A stretch of DNA of 64,000 bases, taken from positions 310,001-374,000 of the forward strand of contig JACKDN010000006.1 of NCBI GenBank assembly GCA_020633465.1, read 5' to 3'. Both the position numbers and the translations under genes were made by a program. Positions 1 through 11,339 of this stretch are shown one piece after another. The stretch is from Myxococcales bacterium. Its GTDB lineage: Bacteria > Myxococcota_A > Bradymonadia > UBA7976 > UBA1532. The notes beneath the pieces are model-generated. The model was not told where the DNA came from, did not search any database, and saw nothing but the letters and a program-made list of their open reading frames with translations. Position 1 is the stretch's first letter; each line of letters opens with the position of its first letter.

Positions 1-1911
<1,911 letters not shown>

Positions 1912-2163
1912 GGCAGCGATCTACGCACAGAAGGCGGCGGGAATCCACCGAGGCGCGGCCGACCGGCGCCCGCGACCCCGGCGCGCCGCCCGGCCATCTC
2001 GGCTTCAAACGTCCGCTGTGACTGTAGGCGCCCCGCCCCCGGGGGGATCCATCGGACAGCGGCGCCCGGTGTTGCACGAAAACGAACGCGGCCGCCCCCC
2101 CGACCTACCCTTTCGCCCACGATTGCGCCAAGCTACGCCGTCCACCGCCCCCCGAGGAGAGCC

Positions 2164-3738
2164 TTGATCCCGACCCGCTCGATGCTCCCGCTCGCGCTCC
2201 TGCTCGCGACGCCCGCCGCCCACGCCCAGCTCGGGGGCGATCCGCTCCTGCCCGATCCCGCGCGCCTCAACCTGCCCCTCGGCCGCAACGGCACCCTCGA
2301 GCTGCCCGGCGATCTGCGCCTGGTCGGCGCCTCGATCGACGGCGTCGAGGTGCGCGCCGAGGACGCCACCGTCGAGTCGCGCACCCCCACCGACACCCTG
2401 CTGTCGGTCCGCCTGCGCGTCCGCCCCCAGTACAGCTGGATCGGCGCCGGCCCGATCTACGGCGTCGAGGTGCTGGCCGACGGCGAGCTGACCGCCTACC
2501 CCGTCGGCGGCGACGCCCCCGACGGCCTCGACTACGATCCCGTCTGGCGCTTCCGCGCGGACACCCCGCTCGTCCGCCTCAACCAGGCCTACGCCCGCAT
2601 CCTCACCCGCTACGGCGCGGCCCAGGTGGGCCTCACCCGCTCGGACTTCGGCCTGGGCACCCTGGCCGGCGGCGGCGAGGACCCCGATCCCTTCCAGGTG
2701 CGCCAGTCGCCCTTCGGCTACGCCACGTCCTTCGATCGCGTCGCCCGCGCCATGCTCGTCGGCTTCCCCTTCGCCCCGCGCACGCCCCCCGGCGGCGGCG
2801 CCGCCGCCCCGCCCCTGGCCATCGCCGTCGCGGCCGACGCGGTCGTCGAGGACGACACCGCCACCTGGGCCGACGGCGACCGCGCCTACCAGCTGATCGC
2901 CGGCGTCTTCGGCGGCGTCGCGGGCTTCACCGGCGGCCTCGGCGGCATCGTGCGCCAGCAGTCCTACGACGAGGGCGGCGAGACCGAGGTCGCCATCGGC
3001 CTCGTCACCGGCCGCTACGACCTGCTGCGCGGCGACCGCCGCCTCTACGTCGAGGCCGAGGTCACCGGCTACACGGGCAGCACCGACTTCGTCCGCTCGG
3101 CCCTGCGCCCGGGCGACTTCGACATCGTCGCGGTGGGCGGCCTCGCCCGCGTCGGCGGCGGCCACGGCCCCTTCGACGCCGTGCTCGAGGCCGGCCTGGC
3201 CAGCGGCGACGACAACCCGGTCGACGACGAGGTGCGCACCTTCACCTTCGACCGCAACCACCGCGTGGGCCTGCTGATGTTCGGCGAGTACAGCCGGCTG
3301 ACCAGCGCCGTCGCGTCGTACAACCTGGCCGACGAGAGCTTCCGCGAGTTCCCCAGCCGCGGCTTCGACCAGATCGCCAACGGCGGCTCGGTGCAGAACG
3401 CGCTGTACCTCAACCCGCGCGTCGTGGCGCGCATCGAGCCCTCGTTCGCGCTCACCCTCGGCTATCTGTACGCTCGGTCCGAAGAGCGCTTCGTCGATCC
3501 CTACCGCACGGCCCTCGCCGGCGGCGTGCCCACCGGCCACCGCGGCGCCTCCGAGGCGCGCGAGCTGGGGCACGAGGTCGACCTGGGGCTGGCCTGGCGG
3601 ACGCGCCTGCCCGGGGTGCAGCTGACGCTGCGCGGGCAGGGCGCGGTGTTCGTGCCCGGCGAGGTGTTCGACACGGCCGACGGCGACGAGGCGCCCACGG
3701 TCATGGGCTACTGGCTGCACGCGGAGGTGCAATGGTGA
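2164..3738 (+). CDS. Predicted outer-membrane beta-barrel protein
   Basis: Exported protein of about 524 residues. The chosen start is TTG 2164, just behind an AGGAGA ribosome site at 2155-2160, because it supplies the Arg-containing n-region of a signal peptide ending PAAHA; the first ATG (2182) would leave a signal peptide without positive charge. After the signal come alternating hydrophobic/hydrophilic stretches rich in Gly, Tyr and Arg, and the chain ends in Gln-Trp, the aromatic terminal residue typical of barrels inserted by the BAM machinery. It overlaps the following lipase-like lipoprotein by 7 nt (ATGGTGA), so the two are translationally coupled and may act together at the cell surface, for instance in lipid handling. 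The barrel assignment rests on composition and the C-terminal signature; the transported substrate is unknown. Confidence 0.75.
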   Translation: MIPTRSMLPLALLLATPAAHAQLGGDPLLPDPARLNLPLGRNGTLELPGDLRLVGASIDGVEVRAEDATVESRTPTDTLLSVRLRVRPQYSWIGAGPIYGVEVLADGELTAYPVGGDAPDGLDYDPVWRFRADTPLVRLNQAYARILTRYGAAQVGLTRSDFGLGTLAGGGEDPDPFQVRQSPFGYATSFDRVARAMLVGFPFAPRTPPGGGAAAPPLAIAVAADAVVEDDTATWADGDRAYQLIAGVFGGVAGFTGGLGGIVRQQSYDEGGETEVAIGLVTGRYDLLRGDRRLYVEAEVTGYTGSTDFVRSALRPGDFDIVAVGGLARVGGGHGPFDAVLEAGLASGDDNPVDDEVRTFTFDRNHRVGLLMFGEYSRLTSAVASYNLADESFREFPSRGFDQIANGGSVQNALYLNPRVVARIEPSFALTLGYLYARSEERFVDPYRTALAGGVPTGHRGASEARELGHEVDLGLAWRTRLPGVQLTLRGQGAVFVPGEVFDTADGDEAPTVMGYWLHAEVQW

Positions 3739-6632
3739 CGCGACGCGCGGTGGGGTCGAGCACGGTGAGGTTGAGCACGCTGGGGCTGAGCCTGGCCCTC
3801 GCGGTCGCCGGCTGCGTCGAGGGCGGCGAGGACGCCGCCGAGGGCGGCATGCGCGTCGAGCGGCAGGCGGTGTGGGGCCCCCGCATCGTCTTCAACCCGC
3901 TCGAGATCCCGGTGCCCGACATCCCCTTCCCCAACGATCTCAGCCTGCGCAACGCCGACGACACCGACACCGGGCGCGCCTGGAACGTCTCGCTCGAGCA
4001 GCCCTCGGCGCACCGCAGCCGCATCCGCCGCAAGCTGAACACGCTCGACGGCTTCGGCCCCTACGCGCCCATCTTCGTCTCCTTCGACGGCCCGCTCGAT
4101 CTCGCCACCGTCACCGAGCAGTCGGTGGTCGTCGTGAACATCGAGCCCGGCCACCCGCGCTACGGCGAGCGCGCCCCCCTCGACCTGGGCAAGGGCTACT
4201 TCCCCCTCGTCGCGCGCCCCGGCGGCTTCTTCGGCCAGGATCCCAACGACGATCTCGACCAGCTGATGCTGCCCCGCGACAACCTGCTGCCCATGCCCGG
4301 CGGCAAGGACGCCTTCCCCGAGTGGTACGAGGTCGAGACGCACACCCTCATCGTGCGCCCCATCGTGCCGCTCGCCGCGGGCGCGCGCCACGCGGTGCTC
4401 ATCACCAAGGACGTCATGGGCCTGCGCCGCGAGCAGGGCGAGGCCGTCGTCGCGCCGGTGCGCTCGCCCTTCGAGTACAAGGCCCACGCCGCCCAGTCGC
4501 GCTTCGTGCGCGAGGGCCTGAAGGCCGCCGGCCTCGACGCGCACGAGCTCGCCTTCGGCTGGACCTACACCACCGCCGACGTCGCCGCGCCCCTGCTCGC
4601 CATCCGCGAGGGCATCTACGGCGAGGGCACGCTGGCCCGCATCGACGAGCAGGCGAAGGACACCCTGCTCGAGGTGCGCGACACCGGCATCCTGCACGAC
4701 GCCGACGGCGATCAGTTCCCCGCCGACGCGCGCGACCACCGCTTCATCCTGCAGGGCGAGTTCCTGGGCAACCTGCTGAAGCTCATCGCCCAGGTGCAGA
4801 GCGACTCGAACTACGCGCTCGAGTTCCCCCACGTGGACTACTTCGTCTTCGGCAGCGTCGAGACGCCCGACCTGCGCATGGGCGACCGCCGCGACTTCGA
4901 CCTGAACCACCACACCGGCACGGGCCCGATGGCCAGCCAGGTGGTGCCCTTCGTCGTCTCGGTGCCCAAGACCACCGAGAAGCACCAGCCGCCCTTCCCG
5001 GTGATGTTCTACTTCCACGGCACCGGCACCAGCCGCATGGAGTCGGTGGCCATCGCCGACGCCATGGCGCGCCAGGGCATCGCGGTGATGGCCTTCGACG
5101 AGGTCGGCCACGGCCCGCTCATCCCCGATCTGCCGACGCTGCTCGAGCAGAACCCCGAGTTCGTGCCCCTGATCCCGGTCATCAAGAGCTTCCTCGGCCG
5201 CCTGCTGCTGCCCGACCGCGCCGCCGAGATCCTGGCGATGGACTGGGAGGACGCCCTCGAGGTGTTCTACGGCGTCGGCCTCTTCGCCGAGCTGGCCGTC
5301 TACGGGCGCAACACCGACGAGGACGGCGACGGCTTCGAGGATGTCGCCGAGGGCTTCTTCTTCGCCGACCCCTTCCGGCAGTGCTCGTCGCTGTGGCAGG
5401 ACACCGTCGACCTGATGCAGCTGGTGCGCGTCATCCGCGGCCTGCGCCAGGAGAACGTGCCCCCCGCCATCGACGATCCGTCGAAGGCCGACGACGCCCG
5501 CCTGATGCAGAACCTGCTGGCCGGCGACTTCAACGCCGACGGCGTGCTCGACATCGGCGGCCCGGGCGTCCAGTTCTCGGCCGCCGGCACCTCGCTCGGC
5601 GGCTTCCACGCGGTGCTCGCCGCCGCGCTCGAGCCCGAGATCACCGTCGTCACGCCCATCGTCGCGGGCGGCGGCTTCGTCGACATCATGCTGCGCTCGA
5701 GCCTGCGCACCATCACCGAGCGCCTGTTCCTCGACGTCTTCGGCACCGTGGTCGTCGGCTGCCCCACCGCCGACGGCAAGCTGCACCTCAGCCAGGGCAA
5801 CGACGCCGACCGCTGCCGCAAGCTGAGCGAAGAGGACGAGACCCACTTCGCCTTCGGCCAGCTCGGCGCGCCCGGCGAGGCCGTCACCCTCGAGAACCTC
5901 GACAACGGCGAGACGGCGACGGCCACCATCAACGCCGCCGGCGGCTTCAGCGTCGCGGTCGAGACCGACAAGGGCGACCGCATCCGGCTGACCTACCCGG
6001 CCGCGGACGGCGAGACCGAGGCCCACGAGGTCGTGTCGCGCTTCGACGGCGCCGGCTATCAGCGCAACACCTCGGACTTCCGCCGCACCCTGGCCGTGCA
6101 GCAGCACGTCTTCGATCGCTGCGATCCGGTCAACTTCGCGCGCAACCTGTTCATCGAGCCGCTGCCCGGCCACCCGCCCACCAACGTGATGCTGCTGCAA
6201 GCCATCGGCGACGACACCGTGCCCGTGTCCACCGGCGTGAACCTGGCCATCGCGGCGGGCACCCTGGGCCTCGATCGGGCCGACTGGGCGCCGCGCGCCG
6301 AGGCGCTGATCGAGGCCGGCGTGCTGCGCAACCAGCACGTCGACGTGGACGACGTGCTGGGCGACGACGCCGATCCCATCGGCCCCTTCCCCACCGTGAA
6401 GACGCCCGCCGGCCTGGCCGCCGTGCGCTTCGCCGACGTCAACGGCAAGCACGAGTACATCGCGGGCTACGAGCGCGACGGCTTCCAGTACGGCGCGCTG
6501 CACCAGCACATGATCGCCATCTTCCACCGCTGCGGCGGCCGCGTGGTGTACGACGCCGATCCGGTCTGCCTGCAGTCGACCGACTGCCCCGTCCTCGACG
6601 ACGTCGAGTCGCTGCCCGGCTGCGCGCCCTGA
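3732..6632 (+). CDS. Lipase-like alpha/beta-hydrolase lipoprotein
   Basis: A 966-residue lipoprotein with a signal peptide and lipobox LAVAGC. The region after the lipobox (FNPLEIPVPDIPFPNDL) resembles the N-terminal module of bacterial surface lipases of the VolA / Pla-1 type (virulence-factor lipase N-terminal family). A beta-sandwich-like stretch with FVSFDGPLD follows. The hydrolase core starts near residue 425 with YFHGTGTSRM (oxyanion region) and carries the nucleophile elbow GTSLGG near Ser621, followed by LAAALEPEITVV. An Asp/His pair that could complete the triad lies towards the C terminus (GDDTVPVS and HEYIAGYERDG). It probably releases fatty acids from lipids at the cell surface. 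It is coupled to the upstream barrel protein, and a thioesterase follows 16 nt downstream, which fits a lipid-use role. The family call is fairly firm; the substrate is inferred. Confidence 0.8.
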   Translation: MVTRRAVGSSTVRLSTLGLSLALAVAGCVEGGEDAAEGGMRVERQAVWGPRIVFNPLEIPVPDIPFPNDLSLRNADDTDTGRAWNVSLEQPSAHRSRIRRKLNTLDGFGPYAPIFVSFDGPLDLATVTEQSVVVVNIEPGHPRYGERAPLDLGKGYFPLVARPGGFFGQDPNDDLDQLMLPRDNLLPMPGGKDAFPEWYEVETHTLIVRPIVPLAAGARHAVLITKDVMGLRREQGEAVVAPVRSPFEYKAHAAQSRFVREGLKAAGLDAHELAFGWTYTTADVAAPLLAIREGIYGEGTLARIDEQAKDTLLEVRDTGILHDADGDQFPADARDHRFILQGEFLGNLLKLIAQVQSDSNYALEFPHVDYFVFGSVETPDLRMGDRRDFDLNHHTGTGPMASQVVPFVVSVPKTTEKHQPPFPVMFYFHGTGTSRMESVAIADAMARQGIAVMAFDEVGHGPLIPDLPTLLEQNPEFVPLIPVIKSFLGRLLLPDRAAEILAMDWEDALEVFYGVGLFAELAVYGRNTDEDGDGFEDVAEGFFFADPFRQCSSLWQDTVDLMQLVRVIRGLRQENVPPAIDDPSKADDARLMQNLLAGDFNADGVLDIGGPGVQFSAAGTSLGGFHAVLAAALEPEITVVTPIVAGGGFVDIMLRSSLRTITERLFLDVFGTVVVGCPTADGKLHLSQGNDADRCRKLSEEDETHFAFGQLGAPGEAVTLENLDNGETATATINAAGGFSVAVETDKGDRIRLTYPAADGETEAHEVVSRFDGAGYQRNTSDFRRTLAVQQHVFDRCDPVNFARNLFIEPLPGHPPTNVMLLQAIGDDTVPVSTGVNLAIAAGTLGLDRADWAPRAEALIEAGVLRNQHVDVDDVLGDDADPIGPFPTVKTPAGLAAVRFADVNGKHEYIAGYERDGFQYGALHQHMIAIFHRCGGRVVYDADPVCLQSTDCPVLDDVESLPGCAP

Positions 6633-6648
6633 CCGGACGAGGCGCCCC

Positions 6649-7113
6649 GTGCTGACCCAACGCCTGCGCGTCGCGCGCGTCTTCGCCGACGCCCTGCTGC
6701 AGCGACGGCCCACCAGCCGGCTCGCGCGTCGGGTGGCCCTGGTCGACTGTGATCTCAACCGTCACATGACCAACAGCCGCTACCCCGACTACCTCGACCT
6801 GGGGCGATGGGATCTGATGCTACGCTCCGGCGCGGGCCTGGCCCTGCTGCGCGCGCGCCAGAAGCCGGTCGTGGTCGAGCTGAACCTGCGCTTCCGGCGC
6901 GAGCTGCCCTACGGCGCGGCGTTCGTGCTCGACAGCCGCCTGATCGCACTCGATGGCAAGGCCGCGCGCTTCGCGCAGACCTTCCTGGTCGACGATCGCG
7001 TGCACGCCGAAGCCACCGTCACCTCGCTGGTGCTGGGCGGCGGTCGCGTGGTGCCGCCCGACGTCCTCGCGCCCTTCGTCGTCGAGCCCCTGCACCCCGA
7101 GGCGCCGCCGTAA
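6649..7113 (+). CDS. Hotdog-fold acyl-CoA thioesterase family protein
   Basis: A 154-residue cytoplasmic protein of the 4HBT/THEM6-like group. The diagnostic stretch is VDCDLNRHMTNSRYPDYLDL at residues 30-49, with Asp and Asn/His-Met positions that in hotdog thioesterases shape the acyl-CoA site, followed by the central helix and strands VVVELNLRFRRELPYG. Length matches a single hotdog domain. The start is GTG 6649 behind GAGG in GACGAGGCG. It lies 16 nt after the lipase-like gene on the same strand, so it is probably the third gene of that unit and may hydrolyse acyl-CoA formed from released fatty acids. The substrate is inferred from context only. Confidence 0.78.
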   Translation: MLTQRLRVARVFADALLQRRPTSRLARRVALVDCDLNRHMTNSRYPDYLDLGRWDLMLRSGAGLALLRARQKPVVVELNLRFRRELPYGAAFVLDSRLIALDGKAARFAQTFLVDDRVHAEATVTSLVLGGGRVVPPDVLAPFVVEPLHPEAPP

Positions 7114-7210
7114 GGGCGAACATCGGTCATTTCCTCTCAAGTGAACCAATCGAACCACCGATACCGTGACGGTGCGGCGGGCACGCCGCACGCCCGGGGC
7201 CGAAGGGGAC

Positions 7211-8800
7211 GTGAGCAGCATGATCGGAGCGGACACCCCGCAGACGGCCGCCGAGGCTCGCGCCCAGGCGACGCCCACCGACGGCCCACCCGCCGACCTG
7301 CTGGACGCCGTGCCCGTTCCCCTGGTGCTGATCGACGCGCGGGCTCGCGTCGTCCGCGCCAACCCCGCCTTCCAGCGCATGCTCGGCGGCGAGCCCGTCA
7401 CCCCGGGCACCCCGCTGGCCGAGCTCCTGGGCCCCCTGGTGGGCGACGACGAGCGCCGCCTCGAGCGCGACCACCATCCGGTCAGCGCCGCCCTGAAGGG
7501 CCGCGCCGCCCAAGGCCCGCTCCGCGTCGGCTTTCACGGCCCCGAGGGCGCCCGGCGGTGGGCCGATCTGAGCGTCGCGCCCCAGCCCGCCGATCGCCTG
7601 CTGGTCACCCTCGTCGATCGCACGCAGGAGCGCGCCCTCGAGGGCGAAGGCAGGGTGCTGCAGGCGCGCCTCGACCGCGCCGACCGCCGGGCCACCGCGG
7701 GCACGCTGGCGGGCGCGGTGGCGCACGAGATCAAGAACCACCTGGTGCCGGCGCTCTACGCGCTCGACGAGCTGGCCGAGGCCATCCACCGCCCCTGGAC
7801 CGAGACCAACGCCACCGAGGAGCGCCTCGACGAGGCCCAGACGGCCGTGCGGCTGGCCGCCGAGATCGCGCGGGATCTGCTCGACTTCTGCCGCGACGAC
7901 GAGCGCCCCGCGCTGCCGGTGAGCGTCAACGCGGCCGTCGAGAGCGCCCTGCGCATGGCCCGCGCCGAGCTGCGCCAGCACACCCACCTGAACGTCGAGC
8001 TGGGCGACCTGCCCCTGGTCGAGGCCCACCCCGGCCGCCTGGTGCAGGTGGTGTTGAACCTGGTGCTCAACGCCGTGCGGGCCATCCAGGAGCTGGATCG
8101 CGGGCGCCGCGCGCTGACCGTGCGCACGCAGCGGATCGGCGATCTGATCGCCATCCGGGTCACCGACGCGGGCTGCGGCATCAAGGCCGACGATCTGTCG
8201 CGCCTGTTCGAGCCCCACTTCACCCGGCGCCACGGCGGCGCGGGCGGCGGCCTGGGGCTGACCGTGTGCGAGCGCATCGTCACGGCGCACGGGGGGCGCA
8301 TCGAGGTCGAGAGCGTGCCCGGCCGCGGCGCGACGTTCACGGTGTTGCTGCCCGTGTCGCGGGGCGAGCCGATGCACGCGGTGCCCTCGCCCCTGCCCGG
8401 CGCCGTCGCGCCCACCGGCCGCCCGCGCGTGCTGCTGGTCGAGGATCAGCTCACGGTGCGTCGCGCGCTCGTCCGCATGCTGGGCCGCGCCTTCGACGTG
8501 GTGGCCGCCGGCGGCATCACCGAGGCGCTCGAGCTGCTGCAGCGCACCGACGACTTCGAGATCCTGCTGAGCGATCTGACCCTGCTCGACGGCACCGCCA
8601 TCGATCTGCACCACTGGCTGTCCACCCACCGCCCGGATCTGCTCGGCCGGCTGGCCTTCATGACCGGCGGCGTCTTCGCGCCCGCGGTGCGCGACTTCCT
8701 GGCGCAGCACGACTTCCCCTGGCTCGAGAAGCCCTTCCGCGTGCAGCAGGTGCTCGAGCTGTACACCGAGCTGACCGGGGCCGATCCCGGCCGCCGGTGA
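7211..8800 (+). CDS. Hybrid sensor histidine kinase with C-terminal receiver
   Basis: About 529 residues. Order of domains: a PAS-like sensor (VPLVLIDARARVVRANPAFQ) near residues 30-140; a dimerisation/phosphoacceptor helix with AVAHEIKNHLVPAL (phosphorylated His near 173); a HATPase_c domain with the N box VLNLVLNAVRAIQ, the G1 box DAGCGIKADDL and G2 GGGLGLTVCERIV; then a receiver domain (VLLVEDQ, phosphoacceptor Asp near 455 in LLSDLTLLDG, conserved Lys in EKPF). There are no transmembrane segments, so it senses a cytoplasmic cue. No DNA-binding output follows, so the phosphoryl group probably passes to another protein. The GTG at 7211 behind AAGGGG is preferred; an in-frame GTG at 7166 would add 15 residues, and ATG 7220 is also possible. 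It converges with the YchJ-like gene with a 5 bp gap. Confidence 0.9.
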   Translation: MSSMIGADTPQTAAEARAQATPTDGPPADLLDAVPVPLVLIDARARVVRANPAFQRMLGGEPVTPGTPLAELLGPLVGDDERRLERDHHPVSAALKGRAAQGPLRVGFHGPEGARRWADLSVAPQPADRLLVTLVDRTQERALEGEGRVLQARLDRADRRATAGTLAGAVAHEIKNHLVPALYALDELAEAIHRPWTETNATEERLDEAQTAVRLAAEIARDLLDFCRDDERPALPVSVNAAVESALRMARAELRQHTHLNVELGDLPLVEAHPGRLVQVVLNLVLNAVRAIQELDRGRRALTVRTQRIGDLIAIRVTDAGCGIKADDLSRLFEPHFTRRHGGAGGGLGLTVCERIVTAHGGRIEVESVPGRGATFTVLLPVSRGEPMHAVPSPLPGAVAPTGRPRVLLVEDQLTVRRALVRMLGRAFDVVAAGGITEALELLQRTDDFEILLSDLTLLDGTAIDLHHWLSTHRPDLLGRLAFMTGGVFAPAVRDFLAQHDFPWLEKPFRVQQVLELYTELTGADPGRR

Positions 8801-8805
8801 GCGCG

Positions 8806-9201
8806 TCAGTCGCCCGGCGGCGCGGCGTCGAGGTAGATCCAGCGCCCGTCGCGCCGCGCGAAGCGCGAGATCTCGTGCAGCGCCTGCCGCTTGCGCCCGG
8901 CCAGGAAGAAGGCGCGGAACTCGACCTGCCCGGTGGCGTCGTCGGCGCCCCCGCGCTCGACGCGCTCGACCTTCAGCCGCACCCAGCGCACGGCGGGCAG
9001 CGCGCCGGTCAACGGCGCCGCCTGGGTGGCCGCCACGAAGTCGGCGTCTCCCAGCGCGAAGGCGGTGAAGCGCGCGCGCATCAGATCCTCGGCGGTGCGC
9101 GGGGCCGCGCCGGCCAGCGTGGGGCCACAGCAGCGTCCGAAGGGGGCGCGGCCGCAGGGGCAGGGCGCGTCGTCGGCGGGCCGCGGCGTTGGGCGGGCCA
9201 T
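8806..9201 (-). CDS. YchJ-family SEC-C motif protein
   Basis: A 131-residue protein of the YchJ/UPF0225 family. The N-terminal metal-binding motif is CPCGRAPFGRCCG (Cys-x-Cys-x8-Cys-Cys), the zinc-binding SEC-C-like element. It is followed by the family-typical RTAEDLMRARFTAFALGDAD and a C-terminal alpha/beta NTF2-like part with FRAFFLAGRKRQALHEISRF and WIYLD. Length and motif order match E. coli YchJ. The molecular function of the family is not established. ATG 9201 follows GGGAGATC on the minus strand. A 219 bp region separates it from the divergent TetR gene, so it may be the target of that repressor, but no clear operator was recognised. Confidence 0.88.
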   Translation of the reverse strand: MARPTPRPADDAPCPCGRAPFGRCCGPTLAGAAPRTAEDLMRARFTAFALGDADFVAATQAAPLTGALPAVRWVRLKVERVERGGADDATGQVEFRAFFLAGRKRQALHEISRFARRDGRWIYLDAAPPGD

Positions 9202-9420
9202 CGTGATCTCCCGAAGCTCGAGGGGCCGCCGAGCATCGCGCCCCCCCGCCCGTGCATCAAGCATTGCGCGGCCGCCCTCGTCCGCCCGCGCCGACGAGCC
9301 GACGGGATCGCACGAAGGGCTCGACGCCGCGGCCGCGAGACGGCAGGCTGCGCGCCGGGCGCCTTCGAGCCCGCAGAGCGATGTGCCGAGCGGGTGTGAA
9401 CGCACTCTGAGAGAGGCCGC

Positions 9421-10056
9421 TTGAGTCGAGACGAACGCACGCGTCAGCAGCGCGACCGGGTGCTCCACGCCGCCGCGCGCCTGTTCGCCCAGCAGGGCTA
9501 CTCCGGCACCGGCATGCGCCAGCTGGCCGCCGAGGCCGGCGTCTCGCTGTCGATGATCAACTACTACTTCGGCAGCAAGGCGGCGGTGCTCGAGCAGCTG
9601 GTGACCGGCCTGCACGAGGTCTACTTCGAGACCATCCGGTCGGCCTTCGAGAGCGCCGACACCATCGAGGAGAAGATCCGCGCCTACGTGCGGGCCGCCG
9701 TCGAGGTGGCCCGCACCCGCCCGCACGAGCTGCGCTGCGCCTTCACCGAGCTGCCCGACGAGGTGCCCGAGATCGCGGCGCAGAAGATCGAGCGGCTGCG
9801 CGAGCTGACCGTGCTGTGGCAGACGCACATCCTGGCGCACCGCCCGCACCTGGCCGACCTGCCGGTGCCGGTGCTGGGGCCGGCCGTCGGCCAGATGATC
9901 GCCTCGCACTTCATGGTGCGGCCGATGCTGCAGAAGGTGCTGGGCGACCAGCTGGTGTTCGACGACGCCTTCTACGCCCGCTACGCCGAGCAGATCGCCG
10001 ATCTGTTGCTGTACGGGCTGCTGGGCCCGCGGCCGAGCCCGCCCGTCGTCGACTGA
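9421..10056 (+). CDS. TetR/AcrR family transcriptional regulator
   Basis: A 211-residue repressor-type protein. The N-terminal helix-turn-helix spans roughly residues 8-55: VLHAAARLFAQQGYSGTGM, RQLAAEAGVSLSMINYYFGSK, the classical TetR recognition helix ending YYFGSK. The remainder is all-helical and variable, as expected for the ligand pocket and dimer interface, and includes a middle region like TetR_C-type domains of fatty-acid/stress regulators. The start codon is TTG 9421 behind GAGAGAGG, which puts the HTH at the usual distance from the N terminus. It is divergent from the YchJ-like gene, the simplest candidate target. The ligand is unknown. Confidence 0.9.
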   Translation: MSRDERTRQQRDRVLHAAARLFAQQGYSGTGMRQLAAEAGVSLSMINYYFGSKAAVLEQLVTGLHEVYFETIRSAFESADTIEEKIRAYVRAAVEVARTRPHELRCAFTELPDEVPEIAAQKIERLRELTVLWQTHILAHRPHLADLPVPVLGPAVGQMIASHFMVRPMLQKVLGDQLVFDDAFYARYAEQIADLLLYGLLGPRPSPPVVD

Positions 10057-10066
10057 CGCCGCCGCG

Positions 10067-11262
10067 TCAGCGCGACTCGACCTGCATGGCCACCGGCGGC
10101 GCCGGGGGCGCGTCCAGCCAAGCGCGCGCGTCCGCGTCGTCCAGCAGCGCGCCCCGCAGCATCGCCACCACCACGCCGGCCGTCGCCCGCCGCATCGGCT
10201 CGCGGTTGGCCGCCCCGGGGCAGAAGGCGCAGGTCAGGCCGCAGGCCGCCAGATCGTCCTGCAGCAGATCCATGTGTCCGTTGTCGGGTGTGACGACGTG
10301 CCAGACCGGCGCCGACGTCGCCTCCCAGAACTGGACGTGGTTGCAGCCCGCCGGCGCGCAGGCGCCGCCCTGGCCCGTGCCCAGCACCAGCGCCGGCATC
10401 GCCAGGTTCAGCGGCATGGCGGTCAGCCCCGCGCCGGGCGCGCACACCGGGCCCGACTGATCGACGGGATCGAGGGCGGCGACCGCGCCGGCCGCGTCGC
10501 CGAGGGCGAGCGCCATGCGATAGGCCACCTGCCCGCCCCGCGAGTGGCCGGCCAGCGCGAGGTGGTCCGTGGCCACCTGCACCTGCGCCAGCCCGGCCAG
10601 CCGCGGGCGCAGCCAGTCCAGCAGCGCCAGCGCCGCGGCCGTCTCGTCCTCGATCGTCGGCTTGCCGAGCGGGATGCCGTCGGCGGGGTACATCTGGGGG
10701 GCGACGACCACGAAGCCGTGGCCGGCGATGCGGTCCAGCAGCGGGTCGTACAGGCCGTGCGGCACGAGGAAGCCGTGCTGGAACAGCACGACGGGGTAGC
10801 GGCCCGGCACGGTCGGCGCCCAGACGCGCAGCGCCTTGGGCGCGCCGTCGTCGCCGGCGGCGACGGTCACCAGGCGCGTGGCCAGCGAGCCCAGCTCGAA
10901 GGGGGGCGCGACGCCGCGATACAGCGGCGCCACCTCACCCGCGTCGGCGGCCGGCGGCGCGGCGTCCTGGCGCGCGGGGCGGCCGCGTCCGGCGCCGCGG
11001 CGTCCGAGGGCGGGGCCGCGTCGAGGGGCGGCGTCGTCCGCCGGCGCCGCCATGTCGACCGGCAGGGCGGCGTCGGGCGCCGCGTCGAGGGCCGCGTCCG
11101 GGCGCGCGCGCCCTGTCGGGGCCGAGGCGCCGCGTCGACCGCGGCGTCCACGGCGCGGCGCTGCGCGTCGGCCGAGACCGACGCGCCGCCACCGCCGTCG
11201 TCGTCGTCACAGCCCAGCGCCGCCACCATCACCAGCACCCACACGCCTCGCCCGATTCGCAC
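10067..11262 (-). CDS. Alpha/beta-hydrolase lipoprotein, reading frame broken in the Asp-Ala linker
   Basis: The C-terminal two thirds, readable from about 11053 down, is a dienelactone-hydrolase/chlorophyllase-like enzyme: VVLFQHGFLVPHGLYD (oxyanion region), the nucleophile elbow ALAGHSRGG, a possible acid in ALDPVDQ and a His in NGHMDLL. Its natural N terminus is in another frame: GTG 11262 behind GAGGGGGC encodes a lipoprotein signal VRIGRGVWVLVMVAALGC followed by an Asp/Gly tract and DAAVDAA-type repeats. Joining this signal to the enzyme requires three frame changes within about 200 bp of GACGCGGCG-like repeats. Each frame carries Asp-Ala-Ala words only over part of the tract, so single-base errors or real slippage explain it better than an internal start at 11053, whose first 40 residues are out-of-frame Arg-rich text. 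Expected location: lipid-anchored periplasmic or surface enzyme, substrate unknown. Confidence 0.7.
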
Positions 11263-11339
11263 GTCTGCCCCCTCGATTCGACCGTCGAGTAGATTGGCGC
11301 CCCGACGCGCCCACCGCAACCGCGTCGCGGGCGCGCCGG

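Noticed and set aside
2005..3732. Long minus-strand open frame opposite the outer-membrane protein
   Set aside because: Ala/Gly/Val/Arg-rich shadow of the plus-strand gene; lacks ribosome site and any domain.
9202..9420. TetR operator in the divergent region
   Set aside because: GTGTGAACGCAC-like words occur, but no clear palindrome of typical operator length could be defended.
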